Source: Siphonodentalium dalli (lineage: Eukaryota; Mollusca; Scaphopoda; Gadilida; Siphonodentaliidae). From it: a stretch of DNA of 64,000 nucleotides. The notes under the pieces are model-generated. The model worked only from the letters and a program-made list of their open reading frames with translations, made no database searches and was not told where the DNA came from. The stretch spans positions 246,015,474 through 246,079,473 of the forward strand of contig CP136065.1 in assembly GCA_032622095.1 (NCBI GenBank), in the 5' to 3' direction. The position numbers and the translations under genes were made by a program. Below, in pieces: positions 23,594 to 35,282 of this stretch (the first letter of the stretch is position 1; each line of letters begins with the position of its first letter).

Positions 23594-23731
23594 TGGATTG
23601 TTGCCATTCATCGGAAAGCTCTCGGGGAGAGCTTTCCGATGAATGGCAACAAGCCATATTTCCGACTAAATCCTGAAAAGTTACCAATAATTCTGCTGTG
23701 GTTAAGAAGTCGATTACTTAGAGCATTACTG
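23594..23731. mobile_element. 5'-truncated mariner-like foldback MITE
   Basis: The left arm starts only at TGTTGCCATTCATCGG. The right arm is complete to GAGCATTACTG. Confidence 0.75.
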
Positions 23732-23820
23732 TATTTGGCCCCTGTGTGTGTCTACAGGTATTATTCGGCCAGATGACTCTGAGAGGAGAGTAGCTACATT
23801 TTGTTTTGTTTACAGCTGTA

Positions 23821-24072
23821 TTAACCCTTTACCCAACAAACCGGCCAAAACCGGCCAAATAAAGCTTCAACAGCCTAAAATATCTTCGGTCTGTCTCAAT
23901 AGAACCATACAAATATGGATATCATTGGAACCGGCTCCTTGACCACATTGTGATAGTTACAGTTATGCCCTGTGCCAATGCATTCTCTTATATATGCGAG
24001 TCGACCATAGGTCGCCTCGCATATATAAGAGAATGCATTGGCACAGGGCCGTTCTGTTGGGTAAAGGGTTAA
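23821..24072. mobile_element. TTAA-flanked MITE, subfamily CCCTTTACCC, single hairpin
   Basis: TTAACCCTTTACCCAACAAA...GTTGGGTAAAGGGTTAA. It carries one cassette rather than two and lacks the A/T-rich spacer, so it looks like an internal deletion derivative between cassettes. Confidence 0.85.
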
Positions 24073-24447
24073 CAGGTAATCCTGGGTGATGTAAACAGGG
24101 AGTGGGAGCTAATTGGGAAGAAGTTTGTTAACAGAGAGAGTTATTAGGTTCAGGGAGATCAAACTGCATCGTGATAGAAAATGCCTCCAGACACATGGTT
24201 CGATTTTAAAACAATTATTGGGTGCCAGTGTCAGATGGATAGAGAAATAGTGTTATTTATACACGAGTACTAAGTGCATTAGAGTAGCCAAATTGTTAAC
24301 AGTCTCCCAAACTATTGCCCCATCCAGCATTTATATTGGAAGAGTGACAGTATCAACACTTGAAAAGGGAATTTTTCTTCCTCGGCAATGATTTAGAATT
24401 GCAAGAAATTCTATATTGGCTTCCACAGCTTTTTTCTGCGGTAGCTA

Positions 24448-24579
24448 CAGTAATGCTCTAAATAATCGATTCACCGAGAGCTTTCCGATGAATGGCAACA
24501 AGCCATATTTCCAACTAAATCCTGAAAAATTATACATAATTCTTCTGTGGTTAAGGAGTCGATTATTTAGAGCATTACT
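24448..24579. mobile_element. Internally deleted mariner-like foldback MITE
   Basis: CAGTAATGCTCTAAATAATC jumps directly into the right arm (GAGAGCTTTCCGATG), losing most of the left arm. Confidence 0.7.
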
Positions 24580-24601
24580 ATAATTTCGAGGGCTGCAGTA
24601 C

Positions 24602-24990
24602 TTAACCCTTTACCCAACAAACCGGCCAAAACCGGCCAAATAAAGCTTCAACAGCCTAAAATATCTTCGGTCTGTCTCAATAGAACCATACAAATATGGA
24701 TATCATTGGAACCGGCTCCTTGACCACATTGTGATAGTTACAGTTATGCCCTGTGCCAATGCATTCTCTTATATATGCGAGTCGACCATAGGTCGCCTCG
24801 CATATATAAGAGAATGCATTGGCCTAAAAATATCTTTTTTTACCATTTTTTCTTACATTCTTTAACAATTTTATAATTTTTAATGTGTTAAGCCAATGCA
24901 TTCTCTTATATATGCGAGGCGACCTATGGTCGACTCGCATATATAAGAGAATGCATTGGCACAGGGCCCTTCTGTTGGGTAAAGGGTTAA
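24602..24990. mobile_element. TTAA-flanked MITE, subfamily CCCTTTACCC, with known empty site
   Basis: Two hairpin cassettes and intact termini. The flanks CAGTAC|TTAA and TTAA|AAGTATTTGC match the uninterrupted paralogous site at 25587-25590, so the insertion duplicated exactly TTAA. Confidence 0.9.
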
Positions 24991-25140
24991 AAGTATTTGC
25001 ATTGCATAATTGGATTACTTTTTGGACCAGCGATTTTCAGAGTAGTAAAATTACTAACAGTCTCCACCAGCCAAGAGATGTTTCCCTAAAATATGCCACT
25101 TCTCCCTAGTTTTGTCCTAGGGAGAAATGACTTCTCTCTC

Positions 25141-25539
25141 TTAACCCTTTACCCAACAGAACGGCCCTGTGCCAATGCATTCTCTTATATATGCGAGTCG
25201 ACCATAGGTCGCCTCGCATATATAAGAGAATGCATTGGCTTAACACATTAAAAATTATAAAATGGTTAAAGAATGTAAGAAAAAATGGTAAAAAGTGTTA
25301 AAAAAGATTTTTTTTAGGCCAATGCATTCTCTTATATATGCGAGGCGACCTATGGTCGACTCGCATATATAAGAGAATGCATTGGCACAGGGCATAACTG
25401 TAACCATCACAATGTGGTCAATGAGCCGGTTCCAATGATATCCATATGTGTATGGTTCTATTGAGACAGACCGAAGATATTTTAGGCTGTTGAAGCTTTA
25501 TTTGGCCGGTTTTGGCCGGTTTGTTGGGTAAAGGGTTAA
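25141..25539. mobile_element. TTAA-flanked MITE, subfamily CCCTTTACCC
   Basis: Opposite orientation to the 24602 element, with two hairpin cassettes. It is inserted at the TTAA where the two tandem units join. Confidence 0.9.
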
Positions 25540-25803
25540 GGAGTCGATTATTTAGAGCATTACTATAATTTCGAGGGCTGCAGTACTTAAAAGTATTTGC
25601 ATTGTACAATTGGATTACTTTTTGGAACAGCGAGTAGTAAAATTACTAAGAGTCTCCACCAGCCAAGAGATGTCTCCCTAAAATGTGCCACTTCTCCCTA
25701 GTTTTGTCCCAGGGAGAAATGACTTCTCTCTCTTACACGAGTATGCATATTTCAATACAGCATATTTGAAGCATATTTATTGATTATAATGGTATACTTA
25801 CCA

Positions 25804-26122
25804 TGGAAGAATCCAGAGATAATTTGGGGACACCTGTTTTCCAGCAGAGGATACATTTACTAGTATTCCCATATAACTTAATAAGGCTTCTGCGCTGAAC
25901 CAACACAGATACATATACATGTATTATAAATATGACATAATATTTCTTATTTCAGAAATAAACATGCAAATAAAGGCTCTATTTACATAGCATATTGTTG
26001 AATTGCCTTGGAATATTCAGGTTGACTCAATACTGTCCACTAGGAATTTGGGGACATTTGGGCTTCTTGAGTTTGGGGGCCCATACCTGTAACAGGTATC
26101 AAAACAGCCCTGGAAATTTCCC
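25804..26122. repeat. Interspersed element with GGGAAGAATCCAG-type ends
   Basis: The left GGAAGAATCCAGAG...GGGGACACCTGTT and right AAAACAGCCCTGGAAATTTCCC ends match the two ends of the 54637-54934 copy. A further fragment (GGATCCAGGGATTATTTGG) is at about 46337 in UBE2S intron 2. Confidence 0.6.
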
Positions 26123-26233
26123 TGATACTTACTCATTATAACAGGTTGGGTTGGGGAATGGTTCCCCTGTAGCAGCTGGGGGAAATCAACAAACTGTGAA
26201 TATCTATTAGTATTTAGCAAATCAGTTGATAAT

Positions 26234-26489
26234 TTAACCCTTTATGCCGGGAGCTGCGCTGGTGCAGCATTAAAGTTCCTGTGCCAGTACCTTATCTTAT
26301 ATATGCGAGTTTCCCATAGGGAGCATCGCATATGTAAGAGAATGCACTGACTTAAAAGGTCAAGGTAAATATTATTAGGCCAACAAATTCTCTTATATAT
26401 GCGAGGCTCCCTATGGGAGACTCACATATATAAGAGAAAACTTTGCCACAGGGTTAACATTCAGGAAGCTCCAGTCATGGAAGGGTAAA
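26234..26489. mobile_element. TTAA-flanked MITE, subfamily CCCTTTATGCCGGGAG
   Basis: TTAACCCTTTATGCCGGGAG opens it and CCAGTCATGGAAGGGTAAA closes it. It has two diverged hairpin cassettes of the CTCCC/GGGAG stem type. Confidence 0.7.
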
Positions 26490-27215
26490 GCCAAGTTGCA
26501 AATATCTACGGTAATACAACATAAGTAGATAAAGTTACGGAAATGTTATCGTGTTAAATTTGCTGGTAAAATAAGTAAACTGACAATTTTTCATATCGCC
26601 ACCAACAACAGTAGAGGAAATTGTTAAAATTTACAATTATTTCTAAGTCCACTACATTCATGACAACATGCTACCATGAACTATTCCTGATCATCCTTAA
26701 GTGGCTAACATCTGGACCCAAACTCGATGCAGGGTTTACCTCCCTTGATGATTCGGTAAGGCCGCTGCTACCGGCGACATTAAACCCACATTTGGTGGAC
26801 TTCCGCGATATTAAAATATATACTAAGCGAACAGAGCAACATGCTGCCCTTGTTAAGCACACAAAATATCGAACAAAATTTGTATAAATTTTTGACCTTT
26901 ACTATGTTTGAAAAGTCCCACTAAAACCGAAGAACTATATTTCGAAATGGTGTGATTCAGTTCTTCCGATTATTTTATCAACACAAAAGTATAAACGCAC
27001 GTGTACGACATTGTCAATACTCGAACGGCAAGTCAAACACAAGAGTTCAAATTTGCTGCAATTTTGACGAGTATCTTGCGAAAATCGTCATCAAAACTAC
27101 CGCTCTGATTTTGCATTCTGTCATTATGTTTTAGTGTGGGAATTGTTCTCAAAGCACATAGAAAATTTGACTTTGGAGAAATCGGGTTTCGCCATTTTTG
27201 CTGGAAAATCCCATG
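26490..27215. other. Unassigned sequence
   Basis: No repeat copy or supported gene. Short overlapping ORFs on both strands near 26.6-26.9 kb are not convincing. Confidence 0.35.
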
Positions 27216-27622
27216 CTAAATATAGAAACATGGACTAGTACCAGTCCTTCCCAGGAGACGGGAGTGATTGCTCTCGCACCCGTATGCACTCGTAATTTTC
27301 AATTCACGGGTGCTGAAATTCGCACCCGTCCCTCTTTGCAAAATACTAATGGAGACTATAATTGTTGGTTCAATATTGAATTATTTTAAGGTTTATTTAG
27401 ATCCTTTAACATCTCAGTTCAACTGTGGCATATTAAGGTGTAACTCTACATACCGGTAGGTCTATTCCACAATGACTTTTTGTTTGAGCAAAAACCCAAC
27501 TTTCAATTATAGTATGGGTGCCATATTACACCCGTCTTCTGCATTACGGGAGCAAATAAATGCTCTCGCTGTGTTTTCCTCATGGGAAGGACTGACTAAA
27601 TATAGAAACATGGACTAGTACC
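27216..27622. mobile_element. Element with AGTCCTTCCCA inverted ends and long direct flanks
   Basis: AGTCCTTCCCAGGAG and CTCATGGGAAGGACT form inverted ends (about 27243 to 27593). The flanks carry a 27-bp direct repeat (27216-27242 and 27596-27622, starting CTAAATATAGAAACATGG), far longer than ordinary target duplications. Confidence 0.6.
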
Positions 27623-27869
27623 CAGCCGGTTACAGAGTCAGAAAGGAAGCATGACTGGTGCGCTCTGGTAGAGACTGATCTGGACCATGTCTACATAATC
27701 ATAAAACAGAACCAGTCAAAACAGTAACGAAATGATCATCAAATCGCAACATAACCAAGAAGAATCAACCACATGGCTTTAAGTTTTTAGAGATGTTCAC
27801 TTTGATATCTTTCAGAATACGGAAATAATTATTGACGTGTTAAGCCCTGAAAAAGCATTCTTTTCCTGC

Positions 27870-28063
27870 AAAATGGTTCAGTAGTCATGGTGGGGAATCA
27901 CATGGTTTGGTGGTTCGTGAGTTCCACGCATACAAAATGGTTCAGTAGTCATGGTGGGGAATCGCATGGTTTCGTGGTTCGTGAGTACCACGCATACAAA
28001 ATGGTTCAGTAGTCATGGTGGGGAATCACATGGTTTCGTGGTTCGTGAGTACCACGCATACAA
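27870..28063 (+). repeat. 64-bp tandem repeat, three units
   Basis: AAAATGG starts at 27870, 27934, 27998 and 28062. The unit contains CAGTAGTCATGGTGGGGAAT and GTGAGTACCACGCATAC. An inverted diverged copy lies near 28700-28755. Confidence 0.9.
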
Positions 28064-28122
28064 AATGGTTGAGGCGAGTGCAAATATAATATATCAGCAA
28101 CTGACACACAAGATTTTTACTG

Positions 28123-28364
28123 TTAACCCTTTGAGTGCCAGGTCCGATTTTTGTATCAACCCATATACCCTGTGCCAATGCATTCTCTTATATATGCGAG
28201 TCGACCATAGGTCGCCTCGCATATATAAGAGAATGCATTGGCCTAACATTTTTTTTTTTTTTACAATTTTTTTCAATTTTAATAATTTATTCTTATATTC
28301 TTTAACAGACTTATTTTGTAGGTTTAGGGCTGATGAGATCGGCCCCTGGCACTCAAAGGGTTAA
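28123..28364 (+). mobile_element. TTAA-flanked MITE, subfamily CCCTTTGAGTGCC
   Basis: Perfect TTAA-CCCTTTGAGTGCCAGG termini, one hairpin cassette and a poly-T spacer. Confidence 0.85.
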
Positions 28365-28389
28365 GAGCATACATGTGTATGCTGGTTTA

Positions 28390-28605
28390 TTTTTGAGACA
28401 AGTTGATACCTTATTTGTTCGGAAATACTATGTGGTTTTCTATAATATTCTTACCAAAGTTGCCAGTCAGAGGTGCATGGAACACACTGGGTCAGTCCAT
28501 ACCTCAAGGAGAATCCTTTGACTGACAACTTTTGCCAGAATGTTAGAGCAAACAAATGTGAATTTGGAAACATATGGGGTATCAGCTTGTTTGGAATATA
28601 TATAG
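28390..28605. repeat. Diverged palindrome
   Basis: ACAAGTTGATACC...GTTGCCAGTCAGAGG is mirrored by CCTTTGACTGACAACTTTTG...GGTATCAGCTTGTT with many substitutions. This is an old foldback element centred near 28497. Confidence 0.6.
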
Positions 28606-28866
28606 CATCTGCTTGTAGCTGACAAAATACTATGTAATATGTCACATTTATTTACTATTTTTCTTGTTTCTGGTCGTATTTTCGATTGCCTCGGCCATTT
28701 TGAATGCGTGATACTCATCAACTCGAAACCATGTGATTCCCCACCGCTAGTGATCAGAGTTAGCGGGTAAATAAAATGATCTTCGTTTATCACTCCCTGT
28801 TGGTTTCGTTTAGTGACAGACACACAGGTGATGTAGGCATTAATCTGTGGATCGGGTAGGTGAATA

Positions 28867-29079
28867 CAGTAATGACCTAAATAATTGACTCCTTAACCAC
28901 AGTAGAATTATGGGTAATTTTTCAGGATTTAGTCGTAAATATGGCTTGTTGCCATTCATCGGAAAGCTCTCACTGAGAGCTTTCCAAAGAATGGCAACAA
29001 GCCATATTTCCGACTAAATCCTGAAAAGTTACCCATAATTCTGCTGTGGTTAAGGAGTCGATTATTTAGGGCATTACTG
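28867..29079. mobile_element. Mariner-like foldback MITE, complete
   Basis: CAGTAATGACCTAAATAATT...ATTTAGGGCATTACTG flanked by TA, with the centre at AGCTCTCACTGAGAGCT. Confidence 0.85.
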
Positions 29080-29170
29080 TATCTCACGATTGGTGCTACA
29101 TTTTGAACATACTGACTACATTGAGTTTTTAACACTGTCACATTCACGTGTTAGATCATGTGCCATGTAT

Positions 29171-29267
29171 TAGACCAAGTCTTCTCGGTTGACAACAGCT
29201 TGGGATATCGCTTGGCATCATCACAACCGATACCCCAAGCTGTTGAGGACCGAGAAGACTTGGTCTA
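29171..29267. repeat. Short perfect-stem hairpin
   Basis: TAGACCAAGTCTTCTCGG and CCGAGAAGACTTGGTCTA are exact complements. The stem continues, with few mismatches, through ACAGCTTGGG/CCCAAGCTGT to a small loop. Confidence 0.8.
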
Positions 29268-29450
29268 GCCATGTACCTACATTGTAGTCTTTTAACTGTT
29301 ATTGTGGGAAGTATATACAATGTTCCAACTAGTCAACAGCAAAACAAGAGTCAACAGTGGGACCTTCAACTAGTGCTATTCTCCATATTTTTTTCCCAGG
29401 GGGAAGTGATTTCTCTCTCATATATCAGTATGACTGAAGGGGTCACTCTC

Positions 29451-32075
29451 ACCAAAATGAAAGTGTCAATGACACTGTAGCTCAACTTAGGTAGGGGAAT
29501 AATTTAATGGTTGACAGTAAATGGAGGAATAGGAAAGGTGCTAATTGAAATGTCTAACCTGCGCCAAAGGATTTAGTGATGCAAAGAGTAAGATACAAGA
29601 TGGCTGCTGGTGGCCATTTGTTTTGGCCAATTGACCCCAAAAGGACTCGTTCCCATCTACGTATAATTGTTAACATCCATGACAAATTTTATGAAGATCT
29701 GACCAAAGCTACGACCTACAAATTTCATGATGATCAGACGAACAGTACGACCTGTAGCCCGCGCCAATGGATTGAATTTTGAAATCCAAGATGGCCGCTG
29801 GCAGCCATGTTTTTTGGCCGAATGACCCCACAATGATTCGTTCCCATCTACACGTCAATGTCAACATTCATGACAAAATTCATAAAGATTAGACCAAAGG
29901 TACAACCTGTAGCCCGTGCCAAAGGATTTAGTCATGCAAAGAGTAAAATCCAAGATGGCTGCTGGCGGCCATGTTTATTGGCCGAACAACTCCAAAATCA
30001 CTCGTTCCCATCTACATGTCAGTGTTAACATCCATGACAAATTTAATAAAGATCAGACCAAAGGTATGACCTGTAGCCCACACCAAAGGATTTAGTCATG
30101 CAAAGAGTAAAATGCTGGCGGCCATTTCTTTTGACCGAATGACCCCAAAACGACTCGTTCCCATCTACATGTCATTGTTATAATTCATGACAAATTTCAT
30201 GACCATCTGACCAAAGCTACGACCTGTAGCCCGCACCAAAGGATTTAGTCATGCAAAGAGTAAAATCCAAGATGGCTGCTGGCGGCCATGTTTTTTGACC
30301 GAATGACCCCAAAACGACTCGATCCCATCTACATGTCATTATTAACATCAATGACAAATTTCATGATGATCAGACGAACAGTACGACCTGTAGCCCGCGC
30401 CAATGGATTGAATTTTGAAATCTAAGATGGCCGCCAGCGGCCATGTTTTTTGGCCGAATGACCCCAAAATGACTCGTTCCCATCTACATGTCAATGTCAA
30501 CATTCATGACAAATTTCATAAAGATTAGACCAAAGGTACAACCTGTAGCCCGCGCCAAAGGATTTAGTCATGCAAAGAGTAAAATCCAAGATGGCTGCTG
30601 GCGGCCATGTTTTTTGGCCGAACAACTCCAAAATCACTCGTTCCCATCTACATGACAGTGTTAACATCCATGACAAATTTCATAAACTTCCGACCAAAAC
30701 AACGACCTGTAGCCCGCGCCAAAGGATTTAGTCATGCAAAGAGTAAAATCCAAGATGGCTGCTGGCAGCCATGTTTTTTGGCCGAACGACCCCAAAATCA
30801 CTCGTTCCCATCTACATGTCATTATTAACATCAATTACAAATTTCATGATGATCAGACGAACAGTAAGACCTGTAGACCGCGCCAATGAATTGAATTTTG
30901 AAATCCAAGATGGCCGCTGGCAGCCATGTTTTTTGGCCGAACGACTCCAAAATCACTCGTTCCCATCTACATGTCAATATTAACATATGATGATCAGACA
31001 AACAGTACGACCTGTAGCCCGCGCCAATGGATTGAATTTTGAAATCTAAGATGGCTGCCAGCGTTTTTTTTTTTTTGGCCGAACGACCCCAAAATGACTC
31101 GTTCCCATCTACATGTCATTGTTAACATCCATGACAAATTTCATGAAGTTCCGACCAAAGCTACGACCTGTAGCCCGCGCCAAAGGATTTAGTCATGCAA
31201 AGAGTAAAAACCAAGATGGCTGCTGGCGGCCATGTTTTTTGCCTGAACAACCCCAAAATAACTCGTTCCCATCTACATGTCAATATTAACATCCATGACA
31301 AATTTCATGATGATCAGACGAATAGTACGACCTGTAGCCCGCGCCAATGGATTGAATTTTGAAATCCAAGATGGCCGCCAGCAGCAATGTTTTTTTTCCG
31401 AATGACCCCAAAATGACTCGTTCCATCTACATGTCAATGGCAACGTACATGACAAATTTCATAAACATTAGACAAAAGGTACGACCTGTAGCCCGCGCCA
31501 AAGGATTTAGTCATGTAAAGAGTAAAATCCAAGATGGCTGCTGACGGCCATGTTTTTCGGCCGAACGACACCAAAATGACTCGTTCGCATCTACATGTCA
31601 TTGTTAACATCCATGACAAATTTCATGAAGTTCCGACAAAAGGTACGACCTGTAGCCCGCGCCAAAGGATTTAGTCATGTAAAGAGTAAAATCCAAGATG
31701 GCTGCTGGCGTATTTTGGCCGAACGACCCCAAAATCACTCGTTCCCATCTACATGTCAATATTAACATCCATGACAAATTTCATGATGATCAGACGAACA
31801 GTACGACCTGTAGCCCGCGCCAATGGATTGAATTTTGAAATCCAAGATGGCTGCCAGCAGCCATGTTTTTTGGCCGAATGACACCAAAATGACTTGTTCC
31901 CAACTACATGTCAATGTCAACATTCATGACAAATTTCATAAAGATCAGAACAAAGGTACGACCTGTAGCCCGTGCCAAAGGAAATTGTTGACGGACACAC
32001 GGACACACACGCGCACACACAGACAACGGATGCCAAACCATGGCAATAGCTCAAACTTTGAGCTAAAAACATAAA
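29451..32075 (+). repeat. 160-bp tandem-unit element, about 15 units
   Basis: It starts TGAAAGTGTCAATGACACTG, TAGCTCAACTTAGG and ends GCCAAACCATGGCAATAGCT. Between these, CTGTAGCCC recurs about every 160 bp. Two unit types mix: GGATTTAGTCATGCAAAGAG and GGATTGAATTTTGAAATC. Each unit has ATCCAAGATGGC, GGCGGCCATGTTTTTTGGCC and GACTCGTTCCCATCTACATG. The ORFs within it are repeat reads. Further copies lie at 57.9, 60.2 and 63.1 kb. Confidence 0.9.
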
Positions 32076-32569
32076 AGAATATTAAAAAAAAATCATATTC
32101 AACATAACAGTTTTAACAAAAACAACTATGCTATGTATGTTTAAGGAGATCAGTATTTTACCCATTATGAATGGGGTGCTCCTCACACAAAGGAGGGACT
32201 TCACCACACAAGAACAGAACAGAACCATGAGCATCACAAATCAACCATCGATGCCATGACCAACGCTGTGAAAATTATTTCAGGAGCAATTTTAAAACTC
32301 TCAGACACATCGACAAATTTTGTACCTCCGCTTCTCCAATGTTGTCATGTCCACAGATGGATGACACTGTGCTAGGCACACTGTCAGATTGGGAGCCGAT
32401 GGTCATGGCCAGTCCCATGTATAACAATGTGCACATATATGTAATATTTGAGTAATCCGACTCCCAGGACCACAGAGGAAATAAGGCACTATTTGGGGTA
32501 TTTGCTTAGGAACCATTGCTAGTTGTTACCCATAAACAAAAGTTACAGGTTCACTCATCTGACCAGATA

Positions 32570-32751
32570 CAGTAATGCCCTAATTAATCGACTTCTTAAC
32601 CACAGCAGAATTATGGGTAACTTTTCAGGATTTAGTCGGAAATATGGCTTGTTGCCATTCATCGGAAAGCTCTTGGCGAGAGCTTTCCGATGAATGGCAA
32701 TAAGCCATAATTCTGCTGTGGTTAAGAAGTCGATTAATTAGGGCATTACTG
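32570..32751. mobile_element. Mariner-like foldback MITE inserted in a palindrome centre
   Basis: CAGTAATGCCC...GGGCATTACTG with TA at 32568-32569 and 32752-32753. Beyond the TA, 40 bp on the left (32528-32567) is the exact reverse complement of 40 bp on the right (32754-32793). The right arm of the MITE lacks the segment between CAATAAGCCAT and AATTCTGC. Confidence 0.85.
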
Positions 32752-32885
32752 TATCTGGTCAGATGAGTGAACCTGTAACTTTTGTTTATGGGTATGCATG
32801 GGTATGCATAGCAACCGTTGCCAGGGCGTGATCGTGTGGCAATGTATCCTGATCTTAAAATACTCAGTGGTCCATGGGGAAGATA

Positions 32886-33098
32886 CAGTAATGCCCTAAG
32901 TAATCGACTCCATAACCACAGCAGAATTATGGGTAACTTTTCAGGATTTAGTCGGAAATATGGCTTGTTGCCATTCATCGGACAGCTCTCGGGGAGAGCT
33001 GTCCGATGAATGGCAACAAGCCATATTTCCGACTAAATCCTGAAAAGTTACCCATAATTCTGCTGTGGTTATGGAGTCGATTACTTAGGGCATTACTG
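32886..33098. mobile_element. Mariner-like foldback MITE, complete
   Basis: CAGTAATGCCCTAAGTAATC...TTACTTAGGGCATTACTG, TA-flanked. The arms are nearly identical, sharing a private GGACAGCTCTC/GAGAGCTGTCC change in both arms. Confidence 0.85.
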
Positions 33099-33099
33099 T

Positions 33100-35280
33100 A
33101 CCTGTAAAGTTTTAGATCTGTGGCACCACTTAAACAGAACCAACACATTGCGCCTAAACACAGTCTACAATTAAATCAAAAATAACACTGGGAGCCCAGG
33201 GTCATGGTGTCGATCGTTATGGGGAGCCAGGGTTCAAAGGGTTAACATACCATGCCGACCCTATTTTCAGTTCCCTCAATTTTTTTTTATTTGCATATCT
33301 TTTATGTACGGTACATTTCTTTCTTATGCCCGAACCCTTTCATGAAATTTATGTTAGGAAGAATAATATAAATAAAATAATAAAACTCGCCCTTCCTCAC
33401 CATTTAAAAAAAAAAAGTTGGATGTAAATCTACCAATTTATTTATATTGGCCTAACAAGATCTCAGTATCTCATACTATCTGTAATTGTTACGTACTAGT
33501 AACCAAAGCTGGCATACAAAATATGGAAATAAAATGCATATTAAAGCCCCATAATTCAGGAAAATATCATTGGTTATGTTGTGATAACGCTATTCTAATT
33601 TCAAAATCACCATTTCAACATGAGATGTCCGGGATCCGGTTCGTATTTTAGTCAATTGTTCGGGTACGCTGGAAAAGCTTGGAAGAAAGATATTGCGAAT
33701 TTGCATTAAGGAATGCGTAATAGGGAACTGAATCGATAACTTCCTGCTTTTGTAGAATTACGTCACTGAATTTTCACCGACGCTTCACAAAATGTGAATA
33801 TATGGATGGAAAATTACGATTTATGTACAACTCCGACAAGGTAGAGTTTATCTGACATAACGAGCACATTAAGAAAAAATTTCTTAATTGCCACATGTGC
33901 ATTTTTTTCTAACGAAAAATCAAATTGTTCATTTTAGTGAGGCCAAAAAAATAGAGATGCTATGTTTCCATACATCGACCGACCCTAAAAAAAAAAAAAA
34001 TCACTGTTTTTACCACTAATGCTCATAAATATTGATGAACATTAGTGTGCAAAACACATGGTTTCTAACATATGCCTGTGAAAAGTGACCATGAAGTGAC
34101 AAGTTGTCTCAAAAGCCCCAGGTGTGTGATGGGTTGTTGATTGATGGGCATTAATTTTTCAATTTTAATTTCATGAGAGTGGATCTCATGCCTGCTTTAC
34201 CTGTATGCCTTGCTTGGGACTTATGGAACATACTCATGGGTTCCAAATAAACATGCACACACATTTATTATTTTCTTGGGAAATTTCCTCCCTGCACAGT
34301 GCTTATTTGAGTCTGCAAGTTTATTAATTTTGAGGCTATGAAAATTGAAATCAGCACAAACTCAAGATTTCTATATGATTCTGATACCAAATTGATGAGC
34401 TTATAACTTTATGCATGTACATATTCAAATATATGGCATACATGTGAACATTTAAATATTGAATAAAATACTACATGACACATACTATGTTGATTCCTAT
34501 GCTTGATCTACATGTACTATAATTTTTTTAACTATAGTTGATGTTTTGCTCAGAGTTTTTCCACTGTGCTATTATTAACTTTCAATGGAATTTTTCCCCT
34601 GCACTATTATTTGGGCCTGCACTTTTATTTGGAGCCCGAGAGTACCGGTAGGAACACTATCAACAGACATGGTGTGTGTATCTGTATATATACATGTATA
34701 GAGGTTATCACCACATACATGTATATATGTTAGAGGTACAGCTACTGTTTCCAAAAACCAGGCATGCTAGGTTGGGTGTACTGGCTACCTCCAGACAATG
34801 GGGATGTAGTCGTCACAATACAAGTAAGGTATAATGGCGGTATTATGGGTAAAATTCTTATAAAAGTTAGTGACATCAATTTTGTACCAAGTTTATAGCC
34901 AAATTTATGAAAATGTGGTATGTGAATAATAAATAACATACTTAAGCATGAAGTAAGTTTGATCTTTCATCAATCTTAATGTCTATTTCCACTGTGTTTA
35001 TCAAGTAATACTTTCCCCACAACACAAGTTGGCATTTTATGTCACTTCGGTCGAGGTAATTCAATATTTCTGCAGCTGGATAAAAAATATCAAAATAAAC
35101 AAAAAAAAATAAATTTCCCTACCTACTAGTACCTACATATATGTACCCTAATGTTTTCACTCCGTTATCGGAAACATACAATCTTTTTTTTTTTGGCCTG
35201 ATCAATATATCACGGTGGGTGGTTTTCAGCCAATCAGATGATGGTATGCATAATAACAACATCTGATGTTGCCCAACTGG
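33100..35280. other. Largely unassigned, apparently low-copy region
   Basis: No repeat family of this window is recognised except an isolated CAAAGGGTTAAC near 33236. An open stretch at about 34740-34830 reads KPGMLGWVYWLPPDNGDVVV on the plus strand before a GTAAGG, and is also open on the minus strand. It has no recognised family and a poor acceptor, so no exon is called. Confidence 0.4.
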
Positions 35281-35282
35281 TA

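Larger units (their letters stand above)
24551..25735 (+). repeat. Tandem duplication with filled and empty TTAA sites
   Basis: A unit running GGAGTCGATTATTTAGAGCA...GGCTGCAGTACTTAA, AAGTATTTGCATTG...GACTTCTCTCTC is present twice (about 24551-25140 and 25540-25732). The first copy holds the TTAA element 24602-24990. The second has an uninterrupted CAGTACTTAAAAGTATTTGC. Another TTAA element (25141-25539) sits at the junction. Confidence 0.85.

Noticed and set aside
30607..32074. ORFs with MFFGRTTPKSLVPIYM or AKGFSHAKSKIQDGCW
   Set aside because: They are reads through 160-bp repeat units, with frames shifting between units.
34742..34939. Open frames on both strands, including LPPDNGDVVVTIQ before GTAAGG
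   Set aside because: Upstream there is no convincing acceptor, both strands are equally open, and no family is recognised.
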